A DNA stretch of 35,549 nt from the NCBI GenBank assembly GCA_023386865.1, contig JAEWIV010000541.1, positions 1 through 35,549 of the forward strand. Direction: 5' to 3'. This document shows positions 1-7,472 of the stretch, in pieces. Origin of the DNA: Pseudomonadota bacterium. GTDB lineage: Bacteria > Pseudomonadota > Alphaproteobacteria > Reyranellales > Reyranellaceae. Under the pieces are notes generated by a model that was not told where the DNA came from, did not search any database, and was given only the letters and a program-made list of their open reading frames with translations. The translations under genes and the position numbers were made by a program. Numbering within the stretch: position 1 is the stretch's first letter; each line of letters starts with the position of its first letter.

Positions 1-258
1 TATTCAGGAGCTTCATGGCGATGATGTCGCCGGCGTCGACGTTGAGGATACCGGTCTGGCCGTAGTTGCCGTAGCCAGGGCCGTTGACCTGCGTGCCGCC
101 GGTGCTGAGCTGGTAGGCTCGCGCCGCGGCCGCCGCGCGAGCCTACCAGCTCAGCACCGGCGGCACGCAGGTCAACGGCCCTGGCTACGGCAACTACGGC
201 CAGACCGGTATCCTCAACGTCGACGCCGGCGACATCATCGCCATGAAGCTCCTGAATA
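1..258. repeat. 258-bp near-perfect palindrome at the window edge
   Basis: Bases 1-129 are the reverse complement of bases 130-258. Position 1 pairs with 258, and the only mismatch I find is the pair 125/134, close to the centre. The right arm is coding sequence of the DUF4114-type gene that continues to 455, and the left arm is the same coding sequence facing the other way. There is essentially no spacer. The palindrome begins exactly at base 1, so it may extend beyond the window. A fold-back at a contig end, from an inverted chimeric read or template switching, is the most likely explanation. A real inverted duplication is possible but would be unstable in most bacteria. Confidence 0.95.
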
Positions 259-455
259 CGACCACCGGCGGCCACTACTGGGGCTTCGCCCACGCCAACG
301 AGATGGTCGATGGCCGCGCCGTCGGCCATCTGTGGAGCTACGGCCTGAACACCTGGGGCTGGGAGGACCAGCACGGCGGCGGCGACCACGACTACAACGA
401 CCTGATCGTGCAGCTCGACTTCACCAGCAGCGCGGGACACGCCTGGCTGATCTGA
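117..455 (+). CDS. 3' fragment of a DUF4114-type surface/secreted protein
   Basis: An open frame from just after the stop at 114-116 to the TGA at 453-455 encodes about 112 residues with no credible start. The first eight codons (117-140) lie in the palindrome centre and give a meaningless Ala/Arg run, so the authentic part begins around 141. The C-terminal part contains GWED, then GGGDHDYNDLIV, then a short hydrophobic end (AWLI). This Asp-rich FED...DxDYND signature is typical of the Ca-binding-like DUF4114 domain. The 1083-residue protein at 21955-25206 ends with the same type of motif, so the two are probably paralogous at the C-terminus. The upstream part is replaced by the inverted copy, so the real gene is truncated here. 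It contains no cysteine. Confidence 0.75.
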   Translation, partial: ARAAAAARAYQLSTGGTQVNGPGYGNYGQTGILNVDAGDIIAMKLLNTTTGGHYWGFAHANEMVDGRAVGHLWSYGLNTWGWEDQHGGGDHDYNDLIVQLDFTSSAGHAWLI

Positions 456-499
456 TCGTCATCCCTCCACTGCGCTTCGCTGCGGTCGGGGTGACGTCC
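456..499. terminator. Imperfect hairpin between convergent genes
   Basis: These 44 bases separate two convergent stop codons (453-455 plus, 500-502 minus). GTCATCCC near 459 faces GGGGTGAC at 488-495, with an inner GCGCTTCGC-rich loop, giving an imperfect inverted repeat that could terminate both genes. The 14-mer at 483-496 recurs with one change at 7369-7382, so this is also a member of a dispersed intergenic repeat family. The terminator role is inferred from position and dyad only. Confidence 0.45.
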
Positions 500-3400
500 T
501 TACAGAACGTCGTACTGGTGAAAAATGCTCGCGAACTGGTACGGGTTCTGCGTGATGCCGCTGCTGTCGGGCGACGTATGATCGGCGCCGGCGGAGTCGC
601 CGTTGTCGCGTGCCACCGACCACATCGACAGCATGGCGACGTCCGGATCGTTCCTGGCGTAGTCGACCAGCATCTGCGCGTCGGAGAGCTTGAAGACCTC
701 CGAGGCGACGTCGTTGACGCCGATCATCGGTGTGATGCCGATCTTGGCCGCCATGCCGATCGAAGCGAGCTGCTGCTGCGTCGCCTCGGAGGCCTGGATG
801 GCGGAAAGTCCCATCTGGCCGCCGTTGTCGACAGCGGCGCCGTAGTCCATGGCCATGATGTTGACCATGTCGACATGCACGCCGTCGGCCATCGCCTGCT
901 GCAGCACGTGGAGGCCGTCGGCGGTGAGGCCGGTCGGCAGCACCGGCAGGGTGAACGAGACCTTGAGGCCCGGATTGGCCGCCTGCAGGCCGACGATCGC
1001 CTGGTCGCGCAGCACCAGCGACTGCTGGTTGGCCATGGCCGCGCCTTCGATGTCGAAATCGATCGAATCGATGTGATAGCGGTCGATCACCGACTGGTAC
1101 TGCGCCTGCAGCTGCGAGGCGCTGGTTGCGGCCAGCGCCGCCTCCGTGCCGGCGGCGCCGCCGAAGGAGATCGTGATGTTGCCGCCGGCCGCCTGGATGT
1201 CCTGCACGTGCTGCAGGATGGTCGTGCCGTTGGCCAGCGTGTCGTCGTCGATGCTTCCCCAGCCCTGCCAGCCGATGCCCTGGTTCGAGGCGAGCACGAA
1301 GGCCAAGGTGAAGCTGGAGATGCCCGAGGCCGAGGAGATGCCCGCGAGATCGGCGGCGCTCGACATCGCCATGTCGATATACGGCGAGAACATGTGCCCG
1401 TCGTCGGCGTCGGCCAGCAGCGAGGGCGTGTTCGCCGACGGCGGGCTCGTCTGCGCCGACGAGCCGGCCGCGTCGCCGTGGACCTGCACGGCCGCGGCGT
1501 CGTAGGCGCCCGACGCCACGAAACCGAAGCTGGTCTCGCCGTCGTGCGCCAGGGTGCCGTTCCACGCCGCCGGTCCGATGACGTAGCGATTGCCGTCGTG
1601 CGAGATGATGCCGGCGTTCCAGATGTCGGTGATCTGGTTGGGCATCTCGATCACGATCTGCCAGCCCGACATCGAGGCGCCGTCGTTGTGCACGACCACG
1701 TTGGCATTGAAGCCGCTGTTCCACGAGTCGGCCAGGCTGAGATGAGCTTCCAGGTCGCCCGAGGGCGGCGGGGCGTCGTCGTTGTTGACGATGGTGCCGA
1801 CGGCCAAGCCGTCGACGATGGTGGCGCCCGAGGCCGCCGCCAGGGTGACGGTGAAGGTCTCGTTGGCCTCGACCGCGGTGTCGCCGGTGATCGGGATGGT
1901 GACGGTCTTGGTGGTCTCGCCGGCGGCGACGGTGATCGTGCCGCTTGCCGCGGCATAGTCGCTGCCCGCCGTCGCCGTGCCGTTGGCGGTCGAATAGTTG
2001 ACCGTGACCGGCCCGCTGGCGGCCTGCGAGAGCCTCACGGTGAAGGAGAGCTGGCTGGTACCGCTGTTGCCTTCGGTGATCGAGGCATCGTTGATGGCGA
2101 GCGTCGGCACGACCGGCGGCGACGACGTGTCGTCGTCGACGATGGTGGCGACACCCGTGCCGTCGGCGATGGTGGCGCTCTGCGGATTGCTCAGCACCAC
2201 GGTGAACTGCTCGTTGCCCTCGACCAGCGTATCGGGCGAGACGGCGATGGTGATCGTCTTGCTGGTCTCGCCGGCCGCGAAGGTCACGGTGCCACTGGCG
2301 CCGGTGAAGTCCGGGCTGCCCGCCGTGCCGGCGACGGTGTGGTAGTCCACCGTCACCGTCCCGGTCGCCGCCGAAGACAGCGTCACCACGAAGGTCGCGT
2401 GCGGGCCGGTCGAGCCGCCCCCCGATGCGTCGGTGCCGAGATCGAACTGGATCGGCGTCAGGTATGCCATCTTGTCCTGGTTAACCGTGCGCCAGTCGTT
2501 GGCCAGGATGCCGCCGGTGTCGCCCGAGTTGGGGTTCCACGACCAGAAGGTCCAGCTCACGCCCTTGTTGCCGGCCGGGATGTCGGTCGTGCCGTTGTTG
2601 TCGAGGTCGCCCGCCATGTAGGAGGTGATGGCGTCGAACCACGGCGCGTCCTTGGGATCGCTGAGGTTGGTGCCGAACTCGCCGATGTAAACGGGGGCGA
2701 TTCCTTCCTTGTAGATGTAGCCCCACATCTGGTCGAACTTGGCCGGCAGGTTGGCCGGGAAGTCGCTGCCTTGGAACCACGGCTGGGCCCACACCGAGTT
2801 CGGGTAGTCGTGCGCCGAGTAGACCAGCTTGTTGTCGACGTTGAGGTCGATCGGCCGGTCGCGCACGCCCATCAGGTTGCCACCCCACCAGTAGGGCTGG
2901 CCCTGATAGTTGGCGACGCCCTCGACGAAGATCAGCCAGTTGGGATTGACCGCGCCGACGGCGTTGCCGGCGCGCTCGGCGGCCGCTGCCCAGTCGGTCG
3001 CCCCGCCGCCGCCCCAGGTGCCGTTGTAGGGCTCGTTGTGCAGATCGGCGCCGATCACCGTCGGATCGTCGGCGTAGCGCGCAGCGAGCATCTGCCAGTC
3101 GGAGATCCACTGCGATTCGGGGTGTTGGGCGTCGTACCACAGGCCGTTCGACGAAGGGCCGGGACCCGAGTCGTTGCGATGGTGATCGAGGATGATTTTC
3201 AGGCCGATCTCGCCGGCATAGGCCACGATCTTGTCCATGATCTGCATGGCGGTGAGGCCCTGCAGGTCGGGGTTCTTGGAGAAGTCGATGCCGTTGGGCG
3301 TCGCGTTGCTGTGGATCGTGTCGTTGGAGAAGGGGAGCCGGATCGTGTTGAAACCGAGGTCCTTCATCTGGTTCATCATGTCCTGGTAGCCACGCGTCCA

Positions 3401-5269
3401 CAGGCCGTGCGGCGCCAGGTTCGAGGATTCGAAGCCAAACCAGTTCACGCCGGCGATCTGCACCGGATGGCCGGCCGAATCGACGATCTGGTTGCCCGAA
3501 GTGCTGAACCAGCCGGAGCTCGCGCCGCCCTGGCCGGGATCGCCCTCGACCACCGAGGCGTCGGAGACGCTGATCGTCGGCAGGGGCGCGGTGTCGTCGT
3601 TGATGATGGTGCCGATGGCCGTTCCGTCGCCGATGGTGGCGCCGCTCGGTGAGGACAGGGTGAGCGTCAGCGTCTCGTTTGCCTCGACCACGGTGTCGCC
3701 GCCGATCTGAACGCGCACTACCTTCGATGTCTCGCCGGTGGCGAAGGTCAAGGTACCGCTCGCGCCCGCGAAGTCACTGCCTGCGGCCGCCGTGCCGTTG
3801 CTGGTGGCATAGGACACGGCAACCGGGCCCGTCGCTGCGGCCGACAGGCTGACGGTGAAGGCGAGGTCTTTCGTGCCGCTGCTGCCTTCGGCGACCGTGG
3901 CGTCGGCAACGGAAACGGTCGGCAACGATGCCGTGTCGTCGTTGGCGATGGTGCCGATGGCCGTTCCGTCGCCGATCGTGGCGCCGCTCGGTGACGACAG
4001 GGTCAGCGTCAGGGTCTCGTTGCCTTCGGCGGCGGTGTCGCCCGACACCTGCACTTTCACGACCTTGGACGTCTCGCCGGCGGCAAAGGTGAGCAGGCCG
4101 CTCAGCGCGGTATAGTCGCTGCCTGCGCTTGCCGTGCCGTTGCTGGTGGCATAGGCGACGGTGACAGGGTCGGTCGATGCGGCCGACAGCGTGACGACAA
4201 AGGCGAGCTCGTGGGTACCGGTGTTGCCCTCCACCACTGTCGCGTCGGCCACCGACAGCGTCGGCGGCAGCGTCGGCCCGGCGCCCACGGCCGTGCCGTT
4301 GATGGTGAAGCCCGATGCCGTCGTGCCGCCGCTGCCGGGCGTTGCCTGGAAGCCGAACGAGGTGGTGCCGCCACCGGCGACATTGCCGTTCCAGTCGGCA
4401 TTGCGCACCACGTAGTGGTTGCCGATATGGCTCACGATCGTGGCGTTCCAGACGTTGGTGATGGTGAACGAGGCGTCGAACTCGACGAGCCAGCCATTGA
4501 GCGCGGCGCTGCCGGCGCCGACCGCCATCGACCCCGTGAAGCCCGATCCCCAGTTGCTGACCACGTCGTAGTCGAGGGACGGGCCGCCGGCCGGCGGAGG
4601 AGGGGGTGGCGCTGCGTCGTTGTTGACGATCGTGCCCGTCGCCGCGCCGTCGGCGATGGTGGCGCCCGACGGGTTCGCCAGGTTCACGGTGAAGGTCTCG
4701 TTGGCCTCGAGCGCGGTGTCGCCGCTGATCGGGATGGCGATGGTCCTGGTCGTTTCGCCGGCTGCAAAGGTGATCGTGCCCGAGGCTGCCGTGTAATCGG
4801 CGCCTGCCGTCGCCGTGCCGTTGGCGGTCGAATAGGCGACCGTCACCGGGCCGCTGGCGCCTTGCGAGAGCTTGACCGTAAAGGTGAGTTGGCTCGTACC
4901 GCTGTCGCCCTCGGTGATCGAGGCGTCGGCGATGGTGAGCGTCGGGACGATCGGCGGTGCCGTCGGGCCGTCGGCCGCACCGTTCAGGATGAAGCCCGTG
5001 GCGCTGGTGCCGCCCGAACCGGGCTTGGCCTCGAAGCCGAAAGTTGCCTGGCCGCCGGGCGGGACGTCCGCATTCCAGGCGGCGTTGCGGATCACATAGT
5101 GGGTGCCGATGCGGGCGACGATTTCCGCGCCCCAGATGCTGGAAATGTCGAAGGAGGCATCGAATTCCAAGGTCCAGCCCCGCAGGCCCGCGTCGCCGCC
5201 CGGCACCTCGATGTTGCCGATGAAGCCCGCTCCCCAGTTGTCGCCAACGGTGTAGTCGATGGTCGCCAT
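500..5269 (-). CDS. Multimodular GH5 cellulase / GH18 chitinase with CBM2 and Calx-beta modules
   Basis: This 1589-residue protein probably hydrolyses beta-1,4-glucan and chitin-like polymers outside the cell. Module order: CBM2-like (1-97), Calx-beta (107-217), Pro-rich linker, CBM2-like (230-328), Calx-beta (334-444), Calx-beta (449-560), a Calx-beta split by a GH5 domain (start 563-578, GH5 about 585-945, remainder 957-1048), Calx-beta (1057-1165), CBM2-like (1171-1268), GH18 (1284-1589). GH5 shows the acid/base in HNEP (E746) and the nucleophile in IGEFG (E864). GH18 shows the complete DxxDxDxE motif as DSIDFDIE, ending at E1408. The start is ATG 5269, preceded by an AGGGGCAGGA-like ribosome site; an in-frame stop at 5294-5296 excludes a longer N-terminus. 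There is no signal peptide, and I find no cysteine, which suggests a type I-like export route. A LytS/LytTR pair is divergent from it. Families are clear; exact substrates are inferred. Confidence 0.93.
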   Translation of the reverse strand: MATIDYTVGDNWGAGFIGNIEVPGGDAGLRGWTLEFDASFDISSIWGAEIVARIGTHYVIRNAAWNADVPPGGQATFGFEAKPGSGGTSATGFILNGAADGPTAPPIVPTLTIADASITEGDSGTSQLTFTVKLSQGASGPVTVAYSTANGTATAGADYTAASGTITFAAGETTRTIAIPISGDTALEANETFTVNLANPSGATIADGAATGTIVNNDAAPPPPPPAGGPSLDYDVVSNWGSGFTGSMAVGAGSAALNGWLVEFDASFTITNVWNATIVSHIGNHYVVRNADWNGNVAGGGTTSFGFQATPGSGGTTASGFTINGTAVGAGPTLPPTLSVADATVVEGNTGTHELAFVVTLSAASTDPVTVAYATSNGTASAGSDYTALSGLLTFAAGETSKVVKVQVSGDTAAEGNETLTLTLSSPSGATIGDGTAIGTIANDDTASLPTVSVADATVAEGSSGTKDLAFTVSLSAAATGPVAVSYATSNGTAAAGSDFAGASGTLTFATGETSKVVRVQIGGDTVVEANETLTLTLSSPSGATIGDGTAIGTIINDDTAPLPTISVSDASVVEGDPGQGGASSGWFSTSGNQIVDSAGHPVQIAGVNWFGFESSNLAPHGLWTRGYQDMMNQMKDLGFNTIRLPFSNDTIHSNATPNGIDFSKNPDLQGLTAMQIMDKIVAYAGEIGLKIILDHHRNDSGPGPSSNGLWYDAQHPESQWISDWQMLAARYADDPTVIGADLHNEPYNGTWGGGGATDWAAAAERAGNAVGAVNPNWLIFVEGVANYQGQPYWWGGNLMGVRDRPIDLNVDNKLVYSAHDYPNSVWAQPWFQGSDFPANLPAKFDQMWGYIYKEGIAPVYIGEFGTNLSDPKDAPWFDAITSYMAGDLDNNGTTDIPAGNKGVSWTFWSWNPNSGDTGGILANDWRTVNQDKMAYLTPIQFDLGTDASGGGSTGPHATFVVTLSSAATGTVTVDYHTVAGTAGSPDFTGASGTVTFAAGETSKTITIAVSPDTLVEGNEQFTVVLSNPQSATIADGTGVATIVDDDTSSPPVVPTLAINDASITEGNSGTSQLSFTVRLSQAASGPVTVNYSTANGTATAGSDYAAASGTITVAAGETTKTVTIPITGDTAVEANETFTVTLAAASGATIVDGLAVGTIVNNDDAPPPSGDLEAHLSLADSWNSGFNANVVVHNDGASMSGWQIVIEMPNQITDIWNAGIISHDGNRYVIGPAAWNGTLAHDGETSFGFVASGAYDAAAVQVHGDAAGSSAQTSPPSANTPSLLADADDGHMFSPYIDMAMSSAADLAGISSASGISSFTLAFVLASNQGIGWQGWGSIDDDTLANGTTILQHVQDIQAAGGNITISFGGAAGTEAALAATSASQLQAQYQSVIDRYHIDSIDFDIEGAAMANQQSLVLRDQAIVGLQAANPGLKVSFTLPVLPTGLTADGLHVLQQAMADGVHVDMVNIMAMDYGAAVDNGGQMGLSAIQASEATQQQLASIGMAAKIGITPMIGVNDVASEVFKLSDAQMLVDYARNDPDVAMLSMWSVARDNGDSAGADHTSPDSSGITQNPYQFASIFHQYDVL
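1769..2112 (-). repeat. Calx-beta repeat, family B, copy 2
   Basis: This is the partner of 4612-4958, about 2.5 kb away in the same orientation and inside the same gene. Each copy is followed in the protein by a CBM2-like module, so the duplicated block was probably a Calx-beta plus linker plus CBM2 cassette. Recombination between the copies would delete the GH5 domain while keeping the GH18 domain in frame, if breakpoints match. Confidence 0.75.
3590..4278 (-). repeat. Two adjacent Calx-beta repeat units, near-identical DNA
   Basis: Two tandem units of about 340 bp (roughly 3590-3928 and 3930-4278) encode the second and third Calx-beta modules of the glycanase. Stretches such as GTGCCGATGGCCGTTCC and the Ser-Pro-Ser-Gly-Ala-Thr-Ile-Gly-Asp-Gly segment are almost identical at base level. 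The split module around the GH5 domain carries a related but more diverged copy. The similarity indicates recent duplication or gene conversion, and the array could change copy number by recombination. Confidence 0.8.
4612..4958 (-). repeat. Calx-beta repeat, family B, copy 1
   Basis: This segment encodes the first Calx-beta module of the glycanase and is very similar at DNA level to 1769-2112. Both carry the protein phrases DASITEG and STANGTATAG and end with VNNDAAPPP or VNNDDAPPP, followed by a CBM2-like module. It is clearly different from the tandem copies at 3590-4278, so at least two Calx-beta lineages coexist in one gene. Confidence 0.75.
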
Positions 5270-5506
5270 TCCTGCCCCTTCTGCCTTGCCGCGTCAGGGC
5301 GATATGTCATGTCGATTGCAGGGACGGCATTGGGAGCGACCCGACTCTCGGCGAAGCGGGCAGGTTAATCGGTGAACGTCGTGGTGGCTCGGCGGCCATC
5401 CCGTGGCCGCGCGCTTGCCGGTCGGCTGGAAATGGCATTTGATAGGCGAGAGCGCCCGCGGGCGGCTCGGGGGAAACGGCGGGAATCGATCATTTTGCGC
5501 GCTAAC
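5270..5506. promoter_or_regulatory. Divergent promoter region, glycanase versus LytS/LytTR operon
   Basis: This stretch separates the leftward glycanase gene from the rightward histidine-kinase gene and must hold both promoters, unless the kinase starts earlier (GTG 5372 or ATG 5432 are in frame). I see no convincing -35/-10 pair and no clear pair of LytTR-type direct repeats. The Arg-rich translation of 5372-5506 does not look like conserved kinase sequence. Confidence 0.4.
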
Positions 5507-6589
5507 ATGCTCAGCGTCGCCGCGGGCATGGCTGGAGGCCGGTTCGGCAGCCTGCCCGCATTCTGGCGGGCGCAGTTCGTGGGCTGGAGCCTGTTCTTTG
5601 TCCTCGACCTGGTGAACCGGCTGCTGACCTATCGCAACGCAGCGCTGGCCATCGTCGTCAGCCTGATGGTGTGGCCTTGCCTGATCGGGCTGTCGACCGG
5701 CCTCGGAGCGATCTATTCCTCGCGCAGGATCGGCAATCGGCTGACTCCCGGGTCGGTTGCCCTGATCGTGCTGCTGTCGGCCGGCGCGGCGATGATCGCG
5801 GTCTCGATCGGCTTCATCACCCGAAAGATCGTGGGCTGGCAGATCCCGGGTTGGACCCTGCTCGAGCAGCTTGCCGTTCCATGGTTCCACTACGCGCTGG
5901 CGCTCGGTGCCTGGAGCCTGTGCTACTTCTGGATCCATGCCGAGCAGGCAAAGCAGGAAGAGCACAGGCACGCGATGCGTGCCGAGGCCGAGGCGCTGCG
6001 CCTGGAGCTCGAGGAACTGCGCCTGCAGCTCGACCCGCATTTCCTGTTCAACGCCCTGAACGGCGTGGCCGAGGAAATACCCGAGCATCCGCAGGCCGCC
6101 CTCACCATGCTGCGCGATCTCACGGGTTATCTCCGTTACTCGCTCGACGGCATCAACCAGACCGTGGTGACGGTCGATGCCGAGGTCGGCGGGCTGATGG
6201 CTTATCTCGGCGTCCAGAAGGCGCGGTTCGGCGAGCGTCTCAGGACCCATATCCATGTCGGCCACGACGCCGGACAAAGGCGCATCGCGAGCTTCCTGCT
6301 GCAGCCGCTGATCGAGAACGCCGTCAAGCACGGACGCCGCGAAGACGGTCTCGATGTCCATCTCGCCATCGGCGCCGAAGGCGACGCTCTCAACGTCACG
6401 ATCAAGAACACGGGCACCCTCGAGGACGTCGGCAGTGCGCGTCGTCGCCGGTCCGGTATCGGGCTCGCCAACGTTCGGCGCCGGCTCACGCTGCTCTATC
6501 CCGGCCGGCATGTCTTCACCTTGGAAGGCCGCGACAACGAGGTGGTGGTGACGATGAAGCTGGTGGGCGACCCTTGCCCCGCGTTTTGA
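5507..6589 (+). CDS. LytS/YehU-type membrane sensor histidine kinase
   Basis: About 360 residues. Four hydrophobic segments occupy the first 135 or so residues, followed by a short coiled-coil-like Glu/Arg-rich helix and a His_kinase/HATPase module of the LytS family. The phospho-acceptor lies in LDPHFLFNALN (H178 from this start). The ATP-binding N-box is LLQPLIENAVKHG and the G-box is SGIGLANVRRRL. It should autophosphorylate and pass the phosphate to the response regulator that overlaps its 3' end by 16 bases. No periplasmic sensor domain is visible, so the stimulus may be sensed within the membrane. The start is uncertain: ATG 5507 sits just before the first membrane segment, while GTG 5372 and ATG 5432 would add an Arg-rich tail. 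None has a strong ribosome site. Confidence 0.88.
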   Translation: MLSVAAGMAGGRFGSLPAFWRAQFVGWSLFFVLDLVNRLLTYRNAALAIVVSLMVWPCLIGLSTGLGAIYSSRRIGNRLTPGSVALIVLLSAGAAMIAVSIGFITRKIVGWQIPGWTLLEQLAVPWFHYALALGAWSLCYFWIHAEQAKQEEHRHAMRAEAEALRLELEELRLQLDPHFLFNALNGVAEEIPEHPQAALTMLRDLTGYLRYSLDGINQTVVTVDAEVGGLMAYLGVQKARFGERLRTHIHVGHDAGQRRIASFLLQPLIENAVKHGRREDGLDVHLAIGAEGDALNVTIKNTGTLEDVGSARRRRSGIGLANVRRRLTLLYPGRHVFTLEGRDNEVVVTMKLVGDPCPAF

Positions 6590-7308
6590 TCGTCGACGAC
6601 GAGCGTCTGGCGCGGCAGGCGATGCGGCGCCTGCTCGCCAGCCATCCCGATGTCGAGATCGTCGGCGAGGCCGAGGGCGTGGCCGATGCCCTGCGCGAGA
6701 TCGACCGCACGCGACCTCAGCTGTTGTTCCTCGACATCGAGCTGGGGGGTGCCGACGGCTTCGACCTGCTGGCTCGCCTGGAGGCGCCGCCGGTGGTGGT
6801 GTTCGTCACGGCCTATGCCGGGTACGCGGTCGAGGCGTTCGCGGTGAACGCGGTCGATTACCTGTTGAAGCCGGTCGATCCCGAGAGGCTAGCCGAATCG
6901 CTGAAGCGCGCCGACCGCGAGCTGGCACGCGACGAACCGGCGGACCGGACCGGTGCCGGCGTGATCGCCTTCAAGACCCCCAAGCGCACCGTGCTCGCCA
7001 AGCCTTCGGAGGTGGTGGCACTGCGCGCCGACGGCGATTTCACCCATGTGTTCGTGGCCGATCAGACGGCACTGATGATCTGGCGCACGCTCAGCCATTT
7101 CGAGAGCCTGCTGCCCTCGCCGCCCTTCCTGCGCCTGGGACGCTCGCTGATCGTGAACCGCGACCGGCTGAGCAACATCGAGACGCCCTCGCGCGAGACC
7201 GCGCGCCTCATGCTGCGCGGCATGGACGAGCCCCTCAAGCTGGGCCGTGCCGCCACGGGTCGCCTGCGCGAGGCGCTGGGCGCGGATTTCCGGCCACAGG
7301 AAGGTTAG
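6574..7308 (+). CDS. LytTR-family response regulator
   Basis: 244 residues from TTG 6574, the only start that keeps the complete first strand PRVLIVDDE; the next in-frame ATG (6622) would delete the acidic pocket. The receiver spans about 2-115, with acidic residues D8/D9, phospho-acceptor D54 in FLDIELGG and the conserved K99 in LLKPVD. A LytTR DNA-binding domain spans about 135-240 (DFTHVFV, FLRLGRSLIVNRDRL). It is translationally coupled to the upstream kinase. The divergent glycanase gene is a plausible target by position, but no binding site was identified. Confidence 0.92.
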   Translation: MPRVLIVDDERLARQAMRRLLASHPDVEIVGEAEGVADALREIDRTRPQLLFLDIELGGADGFDLLARLEAPPVVVFVTAYAGYAVEAFAVNAVDYLLKPVDPERLAESLKRADRELARDEPADRTGAGVIAFKTPKRTVLAKPSEVVALRADGDFTHVFVADQTALMIWRTLSHFESLLPSPPFLRLGRSLIVNRDRLSNIETPSRETARLMLRGMDEPLKLGRAATGRLREALGADFRPQEG

Positions 7309-7472
7309 CGACCGCTGTCCTCGTGATTGCAGCGAGGACCTTTCTGTAGCGTCAAAGGCCCCCGGCTCCGGTCGGGATGACGAGGCCCGCGAAATACTGC
7401 CTTGCGGCTCAGCGGTTTGACTCGCCAGTTGGCGATTGCAACCATTCCGTCAATCACGGGAGGAAATCGGCA
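7309..7472. repeat. Intergenic region with a dispersed repeat fragment
   Basis: No gene is seen here. The stretch contains GCAGCGAGGACCTTTC... and a 14-mer at 7369-7382 (CGGTCGGGATGACG) that differs by one base from 483-496, also intergenic. Such GGGATGAC-ending elements are common in alphaproteobacterial intergenic DNA. The promoter of the following five-gene unit should lie in the last 90 bases; I see no clear consensus. Confidence 0.45.

Noticed and set aside
500..520. C-terminal YDVL of the glycanase as a type I secretion tail
   Set aside because: The GH18 domain normally runs to a similar end (SIF..Y), so these residues may simply complete the fold. The export argument rests on absence of signal peptide and cysteine instead.
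332..3652. 1106-residue plus-strand open frame opposite the glycanase
   Set aside because: The translation is Arg/Val/Gly/Asp-rich with no recognisable motif and mirrors the codon pattern of the minus-strand gene, whose catalytic motifs are intact. It is a GC-rich antisense shadow.
3590..4278. CRISPR-like array from regularly spaced similar DNA
   Set aside because: The units are about 340 bp, fully coding and encode Calx-beta modules; there are no short direct repeats with unique spacers.
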